DNA of 34,217 bases, from assembly GCA_946999045.1 (NCBI GenBank), contig CAMQBR010000017.1, forward strand, positions 1-34,217, written 5' to 3'. The notes under the pieces are model-generated. The model was not told the DNA's origin. It searched no databases and was given only the letters and a program-made list of their open reading frames with translations. The DNA is from an uncultured Prevotella sp. Lineage in GTDB: Bacteria > Bacteroidota > Bacteroidia > Bacteroidales > Bacteroidaceae. Both the position numbers and the translations under genes were made by a program. This document shows positions 16,454-23,939 of this stretch, one piece after another; the stretch's first letter is position 1; the number at the start of each line of letters is the position of its first letter.

Positions 16454-16650
16454 ACTGGTTCTATAAATTAGCTTTGTCAAATTTTAGACTTTCATTTTGA
16501 ACCCAAAAACAGTACAAGCCAAATACTTTTCAAACTTGTTTGTGATTGTTGAGACACTGCCTGCTTTCTATAAAAAGAAGCCCAAAAATAACAAAACGTA
16601 TTTTATAAAACTTACTCACTATATACGGCGGTAATTTATAAAACCTGCCT
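16454..16650 (+). mobile_element. MITE-family copy A3 (197 bp)
   Basis: The left end ACTGGTTCTATAAATTAGCT and right end TAATTTATAAAACCTGCC are slightly decayed family ends. It keeps the CAAACTTGTTTG internal module found in A2 but lacks the GTATAGC hairpin core. Its right end touches the stop codon of the lipoprotein gene (16650-16652), and it separates that gene from murB. Confidence 0.75.
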
Positions 16651-17507
16651 TAAGTATTAAATTTTACCAATTTCCAGCTACTACGATGTTTCTTAAATAC
16701 CATTACGATTTCTAAGTCAGTTGCAATGCCTCGAACAACAAACAATTTTTGCGTACCCGACTTATATTTCTGTCCGTACAATATATTGTAAACAACACCG
16801 TGCGGAATAATGGCAGGTTTAAATCCAGGCCACTGTTCTGGGATAATCGTTCCTGTAATTGTACCAAAATCATCATCAGGATCGGGAGCTGTAAACTCAA
16901 CCATATCACTCATGCTTCGCTCTTGAAAAACTGTATCTACAGAGAAACGTTTATAAAACTTCAAAAACGAAGCATTAAAACTCTCCTGAATAGGTTTATA
17001 AGCAATTGAAGTAAGCATAAATTCGCCATTGATACGATCAAAGATATATTGTTTTATCGTTTTATGCGCAAATATTATCTTTTCTACCGTTACATGAGCT
17101 ACCGAAGTATCTTTAACAACGTTCATCTGCTTCATATTGTCAAAAATCAAGGAGAAATAGCCCTGCTTCATAAAGAAATAGTCCATTTTCCATTGCGCTT
17201 TATTTATAACAGATGTTTGCTTACTATTAGTAAAAACAGGAAGTGGAAACTTAATGCGCTTATATTGTAACTTCTTGTTAGCCGCAAAGTTGAAGAAGAA
17301 ATCATCAAACAACTCATCTGCGGTTTTAGACATAGGCGACTCAGCAATAATTTCTGCCATGGTATCAGTTCCAGCAGAATCTGTTGCTTTCGACAGTACT
17401 GGCACACTGTCATTAACAGGAGGCTTTTTATCAAAACATCCTGTAGTAGAAAATAGCATGGTTACCATTGCAAAGAATGACATGACCATGAAAGTTGCTT
17501 TTCTCAT
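16650..17507 (-). CDS. Uncharacterised lipoprotein (DUF4348-like)
   Basis: A 285-residue predicted lipoprotein. The start at 17507 (MRKATFMVMSFFAM) is chosen because it gives a proper signal peptide with lipobox STTGC. The open frame to 17597 adds 30 codons that do not fit. The mature region has a Ser/Asp/Thr-rich linker, then ELFDDFFFNFAANKKLQYKR and KWKMDYFFMKQGYF-like aromatic motifs. It ends with an NTF2-like stretch (LFVVRGIATDLEIVMVFKKH). This resembles the DUF4348 family of Bacteroidetes NTF2-like lipoproteins, from memory and at moderate confidence. Function unknown. The stop codon abuts MITE copy A3, so its last codons or 3' end may have been reshaped by that insertion. Confidence 0.72.
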   Translation of the reverse strand: MRKATFMVMSFFAMVTMLFSTTGCFDKKPPVNDSVPVLSKATDSAGTDTMAEIIAESPMSKTADELFDDFFFNFAANKKLQYKRIKFPLPVFTNSKQTSVINKAQWKMDYFFMKQGYFSLIFDNMKQMNVVKDTSVAHVTVEKIIFAHKTIKQYIFDRINGEFMLTSIAYKPIQESFNASFLKFYKRFSVDTVFQERSMSDMVEFTAPDPDDDFGTITGTIIPEQWPGFKPAIIPHGVVYNILYGQKYKSGTQKLFVVRGIATDLEIVMVFKKHRSSWKLVKFNT

Positions 17508-17646
17508 AAAAATAATCTTTTTCTCTTTCCTTCTCAATCTTTCTATTAAAAAATAAGATTCTATAAATGCAAACAAGTTTAGTAATGTTGACAACAAACT
17601 TGAATATATTTTTTTGTCTATAAGTACACAAAACAGTAATGAGGGT

Positions 17647-17877
17647 AAGCCCTAAAAGGGCGGTATAGTATAGTGTAGGGGCATGCCCCTATGTTATTGC
17701 GCTATGCTCTGTTGTTAAACTATTGCCTCTGTAAAGGGGCGAATAATTAAAACTATTTCCCATTTATGTGTACCAGCACTTTTATCTCGCCCCTACAGGA
17801 CTTCATCGTAAAGAGGGGTAAACCCATGAAATAGGGGCAACCCCCTATCTCTATAGTATTATGCCCTTTTAGGGCTT
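17647..17877. repeat. Nested REP-like palindromes in a divergent spacer
   Basis: The outer arms AAGCCCTAAAAGGGC (17647-17661) and GCCCTTTTAGGGCTT (17863-17877) are exact reverse complements, and each also folds on itself (GCCCT-AAA-AGGGC). Inside lie the 16-bp palindrome TAGGGGCATGCCCCTA (17676-17691) and a pair CTGTAAAGGGGCGA / TCGCCCCTACAG (17729-17742, 17787-17798). ATAGGGGCAACCCCCTAT (17831-17848) completes the set. It lies in the 514-base spacer between divergent genes. Such G/C-rich dyads resemble REP/BIME elements. Confidence 0.7.
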
Positions 17878-17946
17878 TATTGCGCAAGCTATTTTTCAAC
17901 CCTACTTACTTGATTTGCTGAGACAATGCTTATTTTATGCAAAAAT

Positions 17947-17971
17947 ACGACTTAATTTCGATATAAGTCGT
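17947..17971. promoter_or_regulatory. Dyad upstream of the pheS promoter
   Basis: ACGACTTA (17947-17954) and TAAGTCGT (17964-17971) are perfect 8-bp arms with a 9-base spacer. The dyad lies just upstream of and next to the -33 region of the pheS promoter, a position suited to an operator. Confidence 0.45.
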
Positions 17972-17991
17972 GTTTTTAACCTAAAAAATAG

Positions 17992-17999
17992 TACCTTTG
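17992..17999 (+). promoter_or_regulatory. pheS promoter -7 element
   Basis: TACCTTTG matches TAnnTTTG, 23-30 bases before the pheS ATG. A T-rich TGTTTTT stands about 20 bases upstream in place of the TTTG box. Confidence 0.65.
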
Positions 18000-18021
18000 C
18001 AAAGAAGGAATTTATAAAAGT

Positions 18022-19059
18022 ATGATACTTGATAAGATAGAGAAACTTCTACAAGAAGTAAGCAACCTCTCAGCCAAAAATGCCGAAGAGGTAGAACAGT
18101 TGCGTCTTAAATACCTCAGTAAGAAGGGAGAAATCAATGCTTTGATAGTAGATTTCCGCAACGTTGCTGCAGACGACAAGAAAAACGTCGGCATGAAAAT
18201 CAATGAGTTAAAGCAATTAGCAAAAGATAAAATCAATGCATTGAAAGAAGCGGTTAACACCACTAACAACAATGACACCACATTGGATTTAACTCGTACA
18301 CCCTACCCTATCCGCTTAGGAACACGTCACCCTATTACTATTGTCAAGAACGAAATATGCGATATTTTTCAACGTATGGGCTTCACCTTGGCTGACGGGC
18401 CTGAGATTGACGATGATTTGCACGTATTTACCAAACTAAACTTTGCAGCTGATCACCCTGCTCGTGATATGCAAGATACATTCTTTATCAGTACACATCC
18501 CAACGATGTAACCAAAAATGTACTATTGCGTTCACACACATCGGGCGATCAATCGCACTATATGGCAAATCATCAACCTCCTATCCGCATTATATGTCCA
18601 GGACGCGTTTACCGTAATGAGGCTATATCGGCACGTGCACACTGCTTCTTCCACCAAGTAGAAGGACTTTATATAGACAAGAACGTATCGTTTACCGACC
18701 TTAAGCAAGTATTGCTTACCTTTGCACGCGAAATGTTTGGCTCTGATACCAATATACGTTTGCGTCCAAGTTACTTTCCCTTCACCGAACCGAGTGCCGA
18801 AATGGACATTTCGTGCTTTATTTGTGGTGGCGACGGATGTAGTTTCTGCAAGCATACTGGTTGGGTAGAAATCTTAGGTTGCGGTATGGTAGACCCTAAT
18901 GTGTTAGACGCCTGCGGCGTAGACAGCAAGGTTTACAGCGGTTATGCCTTTGGCATGGGTGTTGAGCGTATTACTAACCTGAAGTATCGTGTCAGCGATT
19001 TACGCATGTTCTCTGAAAACGATATACGCTTCCTCAAAGAATTTGAGTCAGCACATTAA
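18022..19059 (+). CDS. pheS: Phenylalanine--tRNA ligase alpha subunit
   Basis: A 345-residue catalytic subunit of the cytoplasmic alpha2-beta2 synthetase. The N-terminal coiled-coil arm (about 1-85, rich in Lys/Glu) contacts tRNA. The class II core has GTRHPI, LLRSHTSGDQSHYM, the motif 2 region PGRVYRNEAISARAHCFFHQ, FPFTEPSAEMDI and the motif 3 end YAFGMGVERI. The CFICGGDGCSFCKHTGW stretch has four Cys in two CxxC-type pairs. The beta subunit gene pheT is not adjacent, as is common in Bacteroidetes. A good promoter precedes it. MITE copy A4 begins 6 bases after the stop codon. Confidence 0.98.
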   Translation: MILDKIEKLLQEVSNLSAKNAEEVEQLRLKYLSKKGEINALIVDFRNVAADDKKNVGMKINELKQLAKDKINALKEAVNTTNNNDTTLDLTRTPYPIRLGTRHPITIVKNEICDIFQRMGFTLADGPEIDDDLHVFTKLNFAADHPARDMQDTFFISTHPNDVTKNVLLRSHTSGDQSHYMANHQPPIRIICPGRVYRNEAISARAHCFFHQVEGLYIDKNVSFTDLKQVLLTFAREMFGSDTNIRLRPSYFPFTEPSAEMDISCFICGGDGCSFCKHTGWVEILGCGMVDPNVLDACGVDSKVYSGYAFGMGVERITNLKYRVSDLRMFSENDIRFLKEFESAH

Positions 19060-19064
19060 ATAAA

Positions 19065-19186
19065 GGCTGATGCTATAAATTACCACCGTATATTGTGAAT
19101 AAATTTTATGAAATACGTTTTGGTATCTTTTGTTTTTAGTTCAAAAATAAGCTCAAAATCTAACAAAACTAATTTATAGAACCTGC
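19065..19186 (-). mobile_element. MITE-family copy A4 (122 bp, internally deleted)
   Basis: The left end GGCTGATGCTATAAATTACC and right end CTAATTTATAGAACCTGC are family ends in the orientation opposite to A2. The ACCACCGTA and CAAAACTAA subterminal motifs are kept, but the central hairpin module is lost. It sits 6 bases from the pheS stop codon. Confidence 0.7.
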
Positions 19187-19244
19187 AAAAAAACATAGCT
19201 TAGTATTATCCCACTTGTAATAATACCAGCTTAACAAACATATT

Positions 19245-19310
19245 GAAACCTCTACAAAACTTCACTTTCATTTATTGATATATATAAGGTGAAGGTTTTG
19301 CAGAGGTTTC
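19245..19310. terminator. Strong long hairpin downstream of pheS
   Basis: GAAACCTCTACAAAACTTCAC (first 20 quoted pairs begin at 19245) is mirrored at about 19288-19310, giving arms of about 20 bp with one or two mismatches around an A/T-rich loop. The 3' side runs into TTTATA and then directly into MITE A5, so the T-tail may have been cut by that insertion. It could be the pheS terminator or another repeat. Confidence 0.55.
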
Positions 19311-19316
19311 TTTATA

Positions 19317-19509
19317 GGGCGGTTCTATAAATTACCACCGTAAAGCTTTTATGTCAGTCTTTTTACGTTTTATCATCTCGTGGGCTTTTTTTGGTTCAAT
19401 TGGCTTATTCGTTCAGTCGTATAGCTCGCTATACTCCTCCTTCACTCACAAACAAATTGACCTCAAAAATAGTCTCACAATCTGTCAAAGCTAATTTATA
19501 GAACCGCCC
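19317..19509 (-). mobile_element. MITE-like element A5 (193 bp, perfect terminal inverted repeats)
   Basis: It has the same 18-bp ends as A2 (19317-19334 and 19492-19509), flanked on both sides by TATA, a candidate 4-bp target duplication. It is inserted in the opposite orientation to A2. Read in reverse it matches A2 closely (AGCTTTGACAGATTGTGAGA and the GTATAGCGAGCTATAC hairpin), but it lacks about 60 bases of A2's middle. It has no coding capacity. Confidence 0.88.
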
Positions 19510-20037
19510 TATAATAACACGCACTATTAGCACCTATTTCCATCAAAAATAAATCTATATTTTGTAAAGAAAGATAGCAGTTTTTTTTTATTTATTATAC
19601 GCTTATTCTAGAGAAGAATCGCTATACTTTTATGCGTACAAATATGCCTTTTAGAGTTATCTACACCAACTTATTTTATTATTACAACCCTTTAATGACA
19701 CTATTCCATTCAAATAGTCAACCTAAAACATAGAGATACCACTACTCTATCTGCACATATTTTCCGCTTAAAACAAATAAAAAGCAATACGAAGTCCATT
19801 GATACTTTTACAACTAACTGAAAAACAGCAACATACAAACTCGCTCATATTTTACATATTTTGGATAAGCTTACTTCCTTTTGTAAATACTAAAAATATG
19901 GAGAAGGTATTGTAAAAATAATTCAGAAAGAAAGACTACATCTGATATTGTACGTTGCAGAAGTATGCTGCATCTGATGTAGTCCGTGGAATACATTTTC
20001 ACCATAGGATAACCCCAACAAGGGCGACATAATCAAT
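19510..20037. other. Gene-free spacer between MITE copies
   Basis: There is no supportable gene in these 528 bases, which are A/T-rich. The only structure seen is an imperfect hairpin at 19934-19984: GACTACATCTGAT pairs with its near-reverse complement ending at 19984, with an inner TGCAG/CTGCA stem. Its function is unknown. Confidence 0.7.
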
Positions 20038-20113
20038 AAGGTTTGTTTTATAAAATGGCTTTGTTAGACTTTAACCTCAAAATCTAACAAAGCCATTTTA
20101 TAGAACAAACCTT
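20038..20113. repeat. MITE-family hairpin copy A6 (76 bp)
   Basis: Two 31-bp arms (20038-20068 and 20083-20113) are reverse complements with one mismatch, around a 14-base loop. The arms carry the family sequence TATAAAATGGCTTTGTTAGA. Both halves are the TTAGCTTTG-type end, so it is a snap-back form like A1. The right arm overlaps the nadC stop codon (20112-20114), so the hairpin sits at the exact 3' end of the nadBAC genes and may act as terminator or 3' stabiliser. Confidence 0.85.
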
Positions 20114-20987
20114 ACACCTTTAGCTTATTACTGCCAGCAGCCTTAAAGCTCATATCCAATACTTTTACACTGTGAGTTAAGGCACCAAACGAAATGAAAT
20201 CTACACCAGCCTTGGCGTATGGTATCATTGTATCAAAAGTAATGCCACCACTTGATTCTGTTTCGCAACGACCATTTACTATCTTTACAGCCTTGCAGGT
20301 ATCTTCTGGTGTAAAGTTATCAAACATAATACGGTCGCATCCTTCTGCCAAAGCCTCATTCAATTCCTTAAAATCACGAACCTCACATTCTATCTTCATC
20401 CCTTCTTTGTGATGTTCTTTCAAGTATTGTTTAGCACGAGAAATGGCATTATGCACACCACCACAAAAGTCTATATGATTATCTTTCAACAATATCATAT
20501 CAAACAATCCTATGCGATGATTCATGCCACCACCAATCTTTACGGCTTCTTTCTCCAGCATGCGCATACCAGGAGTAGTTTTTCGAGTATCGAGTACACG
20601 TGTTTTAGTACCTGCATCTATCAATGCTTGTTGATATTTGTGAGTCATGGTAGCTATACCACTCATGCGCTGTAAGATATTGAGCATCAGTCGTTCGGTT
20701 TGCAACAAGCTTTGTTCCTTACCTTTAACACTCATTACAATGTCGCCAGGCTTTACATAAGTTCCGTCTTTAATGTAAACTTCTACCTGCAAAGTTGGGT
20801 CAAATTTATGAAAAACCTCTTTTGCAATTTCTACTCCCGCAAAGATTCCTTCGGCCTTGATAAGTAATTTACTTTCTCCCATGGCGTCAGCTGGAATACA
20901 ACACAAGGTTGTATGGTCGCCATCACCAATGTCTTCGCTAAAAGCGAGTTCTATAAGTTTGTCGTTAAGTTCTTCTACTGATAACAT
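20112..20987 (-). CDS. nadC: Nicotinate-nucleotide pyrophosphorylase (carboxylating)
   Basis: A 291-residue quinolinate phosphoribosyltransferase that turns quinolinate and PRPP into nicotinate mononucleotide, the third step of de novo NAD synthesis. Motifs include EDIGDGDHTT near the start, LNILQRMSGIATMT, the DTRKTTPGMRMLEKEAVKIG active-site block and NHRIGLFDMILLKDNHI. ESSGGI and the closing DFISFGALTHSV follow. The start at 20987 (MLSVEELNDK) is preferred; 12 more codons lie upstream but do not fit the family. It is the last gene of the nadB-nadA-nadC run. The stop codon lies within hairpin repeat A6. Confidence 0.97.
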   Translation of the reverse strand: MLSVEELNDKLIELAFSEDIGDGDHTTLCCIPADAMGESKLLIKAEGIFAGVEIAKEVFHKFDPTLQVEVYIKDGTYVKPGDIVMSVKGKEQSLLQTERLMLNILQRMSGIATMTHKYQQALIDAGTKTRVLDTRKTTPGMRMLEKEAVKIGGGMNHRIGLFDMILLKDNHIDFCGGVHNAISRAKQYLKEHHKEGMKIECEVRDFKELNEALAEGCDRIMFDNFTPEDTCKAVKIVNGRCETESSGGITFDTMIPYAKAGVDFISFGALTHSVKVLDMSFKAAGSNKLKV

Positions 20988-21066
20988 GATGTTTTTAATG
21001 TGAAATGTATTTACTGCACACAAGAATGTATGCTCACCCTAACTATCAATTATGATTTATGAATTA

Positions 21067-22059
21067 TTAATTATGAATTGCACGAGATAGTTCCAGCATT
21101 CTATTGATTGGCCTAATAGCCTTTTTGGCTATTTCTGGTTCAACCTCAATGGTAGGCCACTCATACTTTAAGCAGTTATATAGCTTGCGCATGGTAATCA
21201 ACTTCATGAAGTTACACTCATTGCAAGCGCAAGTACTGTCATCAGGCGGTGCTGGAATAAAGGTTTTATGCGGTGCTGACTTCTGCATTTCTGCTAAGAT
21301 ACCAGTCTCGGTGGCAACAATAAATTCTTGTGCCTCATCATTGATACTATATTTTAACAATGCAGCAGTACTACCAACCTTATCAGCCAGCTTCACTACA
21401 GGACCTTTACACTCTGGATGAGCTAAGATTTTTGCATGAGGATGTTCTGCCTTTAATTCGAGAATACGCTTAACAGAGAACTTTTCGTGTACATGACAAG
21501 CACCATTCCATACTAGCATATTGCGACCAGTTAGCTTGTTAATATAACTGCCTAAGTTACGATCAGGACCGAAAATAATAGGTGTGTCTTTAGGTAAAGA
21601 CTCTACTATCTGTTGGGCATTACTACTAGTTACTACTATATCTGTTAAAGCCTTGGTAGCTGCCGTTGTATTAACATAACTTATTACTGTATGATTGGGA
21701 TGAGCCTTGACAAACTTTTCAAATTCATCTGCTGGACAGCTCTCTGCCAATGAACACGAAGCATTCAAGTCGGGAACCAACACTTTTTTATCTGGACACA
21801 ATATCTTATTTGTTTCGCCCATAAAGTGAACACCGCACATTACAATAATATCTGCATTGGTTGTAGCTGCCTTTTGTGCCAAAGCTAAACTATCGCCAAT
21901 AAAGTCGGCAATACCCTGTACACTTGCTTCTGTATAATAATGTGCCATGATAACGGCATTTTTTTCTTTGCACATCTTACGAATTTCAGCTTCGATATTT
22001 GTGCCTTCTGGAATGGGGGCGTCAATGTATCCTAAATTTCTCCATTTTTTATCTACCAT
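21067..22059 (-). CDS. nadA: Quinolinate synthase
   Basis: A 330-residue iron-sulfur enzyme that condenses iminoaspartate with dihydroxyacetone phosphate to quinolinate. It has the three cluster-ligand cysteines of the family, in VMCGVHFMGETNK, in the WNGACHVHE / HPECKGPVV area and in CACNECNFMKL. Substrate motifs AHYYTEASVQGIADFIGDSL and GPDRNLGSYI are also clear. It lies between nadB (169 bases upstream) and nadC (79 bases downstream). The last residues RAIHN-stop come from an AT-rich repeat (21047-21080) also seen at the end of ruvX. Confidence 0.97.
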   Translation of the reverse strand: MVDKKWRNLGYIDAPIPEGTNIEAEIRKMCKEKNAVIMAHYYTEASVQGIADFIGDSLALAQKAATTNADIIVMCGVHFMGETNKILCPDKKVLVPDLNASCSLAESCPADEFEKFVKAHPNHTVISYVNTTAATKALTDIVVTSSNAQQIVESLPKDTPIIFGPDRNLGSYINKLTGRNMLVWNGACHVHEKFSVKRILELKAEHPHAKILAHPECKGPVVKLADKVGSTAALLKYSINDEAQEFIVATETGILAEMQKSAPHKTFIPAPPDDSTCACNECNFMKLITMRKLYNCLKYEWPTIEVEPEIAKKAIRPINRMLELSRAIHN

Positions 22060-22125
22060 AGTTGTGTCTTTTCTATTGAAGTACGAGAATGTCCTCTCAT
22101 AATGATTTTGTATATATACTTTTAG

Positions 22126-22217
22126 AGGGTTAACGAGAGATAAATAGGAGGTATAAGAGTTAACGGCAAATATCTATTAACTTTTATTTAACCCTTAAGA
22201 ACTCTCGCTAACTCATG
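22126..22217. repeat. Dispersed intergenic repeat, copy C2
   Basis: Bounded by GGGTTAACGAGAG (about 22127-22139) and ACTCTCGCTAACTC (about 22201-22214), which are near-perfect inverted half sites. It fills most of the nadB-nadA spacer. It is related to 11422-11558 and 32165-32283. It could form a large leader hairpin for nadA. Confidence 0.55.
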
Positions 22218-22228
22218 TTTCATATCAG

Positions 22229-23818
22229 TTATTGTTGATCGTAAGCATGTTTAGGATAGTCTACAGTATAGTGTAATCCTCTGCTCTCCTTACGTTCTAT
22301 AGCTTGACGAGTAATAAGATAACCCACGTTTATCATATTACGCAGTTCGCAAATATCGCGAGTAGCCGTAACACTCTTAAATAATTTTTCGGTTTCTTCA
22401 TACAACAAGTCAAGTCTATCCCATGCACGTTTCAGTCGTAAGTCGCTACGCACAATGCCCACATAGTTGCTCATTATCTCGCCAACCTCTTTTACACTCT
22501 GCGTAATCAATACTCGTTCTTCGTTGGTCATGGTTCCTTCATCGTTCCATTCGGGTACCTGACGATTAAAGCTGTATTGGTCTATCATCTTGATAGAATG
22601 TTCTGCAGCCGACTTAGCATACACGGCAGCTTCTATCAAAGAATTACTTGCAAGGCGGTTACCACCATGTAATCCTGTACACGAACATTCGCCAACGGCA
22701 TACAATCTGTGAATAGAACTCTCACCATTCAAATCTACCTTGATACCACCACACATATAGTGAGCACTCGGGCAAACAGGTATGTAATCTTTTGTAATAT
22801 CAATGCCGATGCTTAAGCACTTTTCATATATATGTGGGAAATGCTTTTTGGTTTGTTCGGGTTCTTTATGTGTTACATCCAAACAAACATGATTGAGCCC
22901 GTGTATTTTCATTTCGTGGTCTATAGCACGAGCCACAATATCACGAGGAGCCAACGACAAGCGTTTATCATACTTCTGCATAAACTCCTCACCATTAGGC
23001 AATTTCAATATGGCGCCATAACCACGCATGGCTTCTGTAATAAGAAACGCAGGATGTGTTTCGGCTGGATTATACAACACTGTAGGATGAAACTGTACAA
23101 ACTCCATATCTTGTACCGTACCTTTGGCTCTGTAAGCCATAGCAATACCATCACCCGTTGCTATAACTGGGTTAGAAGTCATGGCATATACAGCACCTGT
23201 ACCACCTGTTGCCATTAATGTAACACGACTTAAAAAGGTATCTACTTTCTTGGTATTAGGATTGATGATATAAGCACCATAGCACTCTATGTTTTGTGTT
23301 TTTCGAGTAACATTCACCCCCAAATGGTGTTGAGTAATAATTTCTACAGCATAATGGTTTTCCAGTACATCAATGTTTTTATTGCGTTTTACAGCTTCCA
23401 TTAAACCTCTTTGAATTTCAAAGCCTGTGTCATCGGCATGGTGCAAGATACGAAACTCGCAATGTCCTCCTTCTCGATGCAAATCATATTCACCATTCTC
23501 ATTCTTATCAAAGTTTACTCCCCATTTTACCAACGATTTAATAGCTTCGGGAGCATTACGAACGACATGCTCAACGGCAGCTCTATCTGATATATAATCG
23601 CCTGCAATCATGGTGTCGTTGATATGTTTTTCAAAATTGTCTACAGCCAAATTGGTTACAGAGGCTATACCGCCTTGTGCTTTAGCCGTATTGGCTTCAT
23701 CTAAAGTAGTCTTACAAACGAGGGCTACTTTTCCTTTATTACTATTGGCTACACTCAAGGCATAACTCATACCTGCAATGCCCCCACCAATAACAAGGAA
23801 ATCGTATTCGTGTATCAT
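22229..23818 (-). CDS. nadB: L-aspartate oxidase
   Basis: A 529-residue FAD enzyme that oxidises aspartate to iminoaspartate, the first step of bacterial NAD synthesis. The dinucleotide-binding start is FLVIGGGIAGMSYALSVA. TAKAQGGIASV, EFVQFHPTVLYNP, TEAMRGYGAIL, CPSAHYMCGGIKVDL and GLHGGNRLASNSLIEAAVYA are typical of the succinate dehydrogenase/fumarate reductase flavoprotein family. The RGYGA loop and length near 530 favour NadB over SdhA. A -7 element lies 31-38 bases upstream. It heads the leftward nadB-nadA-nadC group, which covers aspartate to nicotinate mononucleotide. Confidence 0.97.
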   Translation of the reverse strand: MIHEYDFLVIGGGIAGMSYALSVANSNKGKVALVCKTTLDEANTAKAQGGIASVTNLAVDNFEKHINDTMIAGDYISDRAAVEHVVRNAPEAIKSLVKWGVNFDKNENGEYDLHREGGHCEFRILHHADDTGFEIQRGLMEAVKRNKNIDVLENHYAVEIITQHHLGVNVTRKTQNIECYGAYIINPNTKKVDTFLSRVTLMATGGTGAVYAMTSNPVIATGDGIAMAYRAKGTVQDMEFVQFHPTVLYNPAETHPAFLITEAMRGYGAILKLPNGEEFMQKYDKRLSLAPRDIVARAIDHEMKIHGLNHVCLDVTHKEPEQTKKHFPHIYEKCLSIGIDITKDYIPVCPSAHYMCGGIKVDLNGESSIHRLYAVGECSCTGLHGGNRLASNSLIEAAVYAKSAAEHSIKMIDQYSFNRQVPEWNDEGTMTNEERVLITQSVKEVGEIMSNYVGIVRSDLRLKRAWDRLDLLYEETEKLFKSVTATRDICELRNMINVGYLITRQAIERKESRGLHYTVDYPKHAYDQQ

Positions 23819-23848
23819 TTTCTTTTATTATGGTTCTTTATTTATTTG

Positions 23849-23856
23849 CAAAGATA
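23849..23856 (-). promoter_or_regulatory. nadB promoter -7 element
   Basis: Minus-strand TATCTTTG matches TAnnTTTG. A TTTG (23873-23876) lies 16 bases farther upstream, a little closer than the usual spacing. It probably drives nadB-nadA-nadC. Confidence 0.6.
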
Positions 23857-23912
23857 TAGAATTTTTATAAGACAAAGTAATAACGATACTATTATTTAAT
23901 GATTATTTTTCG

Positions 23913-23920
23913 TATTTTTG
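23913..23920 (+). promoter_or_regulatory. Promoter -7 element for the BtuF-like gene
   Basis: TATTTTTG matches TAnnTTTG, 20-27 bases before the ATG at 23940. It is divergent to the nadB promoter about 60 bases away. No riboswitch-like fold is seen in this short spacer. Confidence 0.55.
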
Positions 23921-23939
23921 TAGCATAAAAGGAATAAAT

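Noticed and set aside
17647..17877. CRISPR-like array
   Set aside because: The repeated units are palindromes of unequal spacing and unequal sequence, with no regular repeat-spacer pattern and no cas genes.
23821..23939. Cobalamin riboswitch upstream of the BtuF-like gene
   Set aside because: The spacer is only about 120 bases, contains two divergent promoters, and shows no B12-box-like sequence or fold.
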